Shown here: positions 63,975 to 64,000 of the stretch, in pieces | Numbering within the stretch: position 1 is the stretch's first letter | How the letters are laid out: each line of letters opens with the position of its first letter | Translations under genes and position numbers: made by a program | The notes under the pieces: generated by a model | What the model was told of the DNA's origin: nothing | What the model saw: only the letters and a program-made list of their open reading frames with translations | Databases searched by the model: none | NCBI RefSeq assembly: GCF_001293525.1 | Contig: NZ_BBYR01000005.1 | Location: 1-64,000 of the forward strand | Source: Pseudideonella sakaiensis | GTDB lineage: Bacteria > Pseudomonadota > Gammaproteobacteria > Burkholderiales > Burkholderiaceae_C | DNA: 64,000 bases | Reading direction: 5' to 3'

Positions 63975-64000
63975 ATGAAAACCATCGCCATGGCCGCCCT
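63975..64000 (+). CDS. 5' end of an exported protein of the copper module (partial)
   Basis: AAAGGAATCTCATC precedes ATG at 63975. Only MKTIAMAA and part of the next codon are visible, typical of a signal peptide start. In related copper clusters a small CusF-like copper-binding protein often follows the cupredoxin, so that is a guess from context only. The gene runs off the right edge. Confidence 0.6.

Noticed and set aside
1-64000. Relaxase, oriT or type IV secretion genes
   Set aside because: None of the predicted proteins shows relaxase HUH or Tyr motifs, a VirD4/TraG Walker pattern or secretion components, so transfer functions, if present, lie outside the window.
1-64000. tRNA, rRNA or tmRNA genes
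   Set aside because: No cloverleaf, CCA-ended tRNA or rRNA-like sequence was recognised in any intergenic region on reading; a covariance-model scan would be the decisive check.

Overview
The window looks like part of a large plasmid (or a plasmid-derived integrative element) from a high-GC betaproteobacterium, most probably of the order Burkholderiales. That placement rests on the uniformly high GC, frequent GTG starts, Tat-exported redox proteins and protein families typical of that group; it is an inference. No rRNA, tRNA or ordinary chromosomal housekeeping gene was seen. A complete replication/partition core is present at 51.5-58.5 kb: a Rep_3-type initiator, a repeat-bearing origin with two DnaA boxes, ParA, ParB, three parS-like palindromes and a large tyrosine recombinase.

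Layout. 0-2.5 kb: small, mostly plus-strand plasmid ORFans. 2.5-12.6 kb: a long minus-strand run with a thermonuclease, a UvrD-type helicase and the PRTRC cassette (ParB-like protein, proteins E, C, F, B, A and a ThiF/E1-like protein). PRTRC A, B, C and ThiF look like the JAB peptidase, E2, ubiquitin-like and E1 parts of a bacterial ubiquitin-like pathway. 13.1-16.1 kb: plus-strand small genes including a RadC-type JAB protein. 16.4-27.3 kb: a cargo module for sulfite handling and envelope stress (SorAB-type sulfite dehydrogenase, a YeiH-type exporter with a divergent LysR regulator, two ECF sigma factors with putative or clear anti-sigma partners, two beta-propeller proteins and small secreted proteins). 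27.6-37.7 kb: a minus-strand DNA-processing block (SbcC/SbcD-like, Gp3-like, DinG-like, DUF1173 and a recombinase-fold protein that lacks catalytic residues).

38.2-51.5 kb: a defence and anti-defence region. It holds a KlcA/ArdB antirestriction gene, a four-gene operon (AAA+ ATPase, subtilisin-like protease, HEPN/Abi-like protein, HNH-like nuclease) whose first two genes resemble the IetAS anti-phage pair, a RES/Xre-type toxin-antitoxin pair, and a 1659-residue methyltransferase-helicase of the DarB type. 58.6-64 kb: a copper module (CopZ-like chaperone and CueR regulator, divergent, with two CueR-type operators; then a TolC-family efflux lipoprotein, a multicopper oxidase, a cupredoxin and the start of a further exported protein).

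The plus-strand plasmid genes often have long leaders rich in short perfect hairpins. Three of them (before the genes at 13154, 38201 and 46495) share one element: a stem-loop directly abutting GCGGTCGTGACCCGCAC, downstream of a CATACT box. Two of the three drive antirestriction-type genes. This suggests a shared cis-regulatory module, possibly one acting early in conjugation as single-stranded Frpo-type promoters do. No relaxase or oriT is visible in the window, so that link is a hypothesis.
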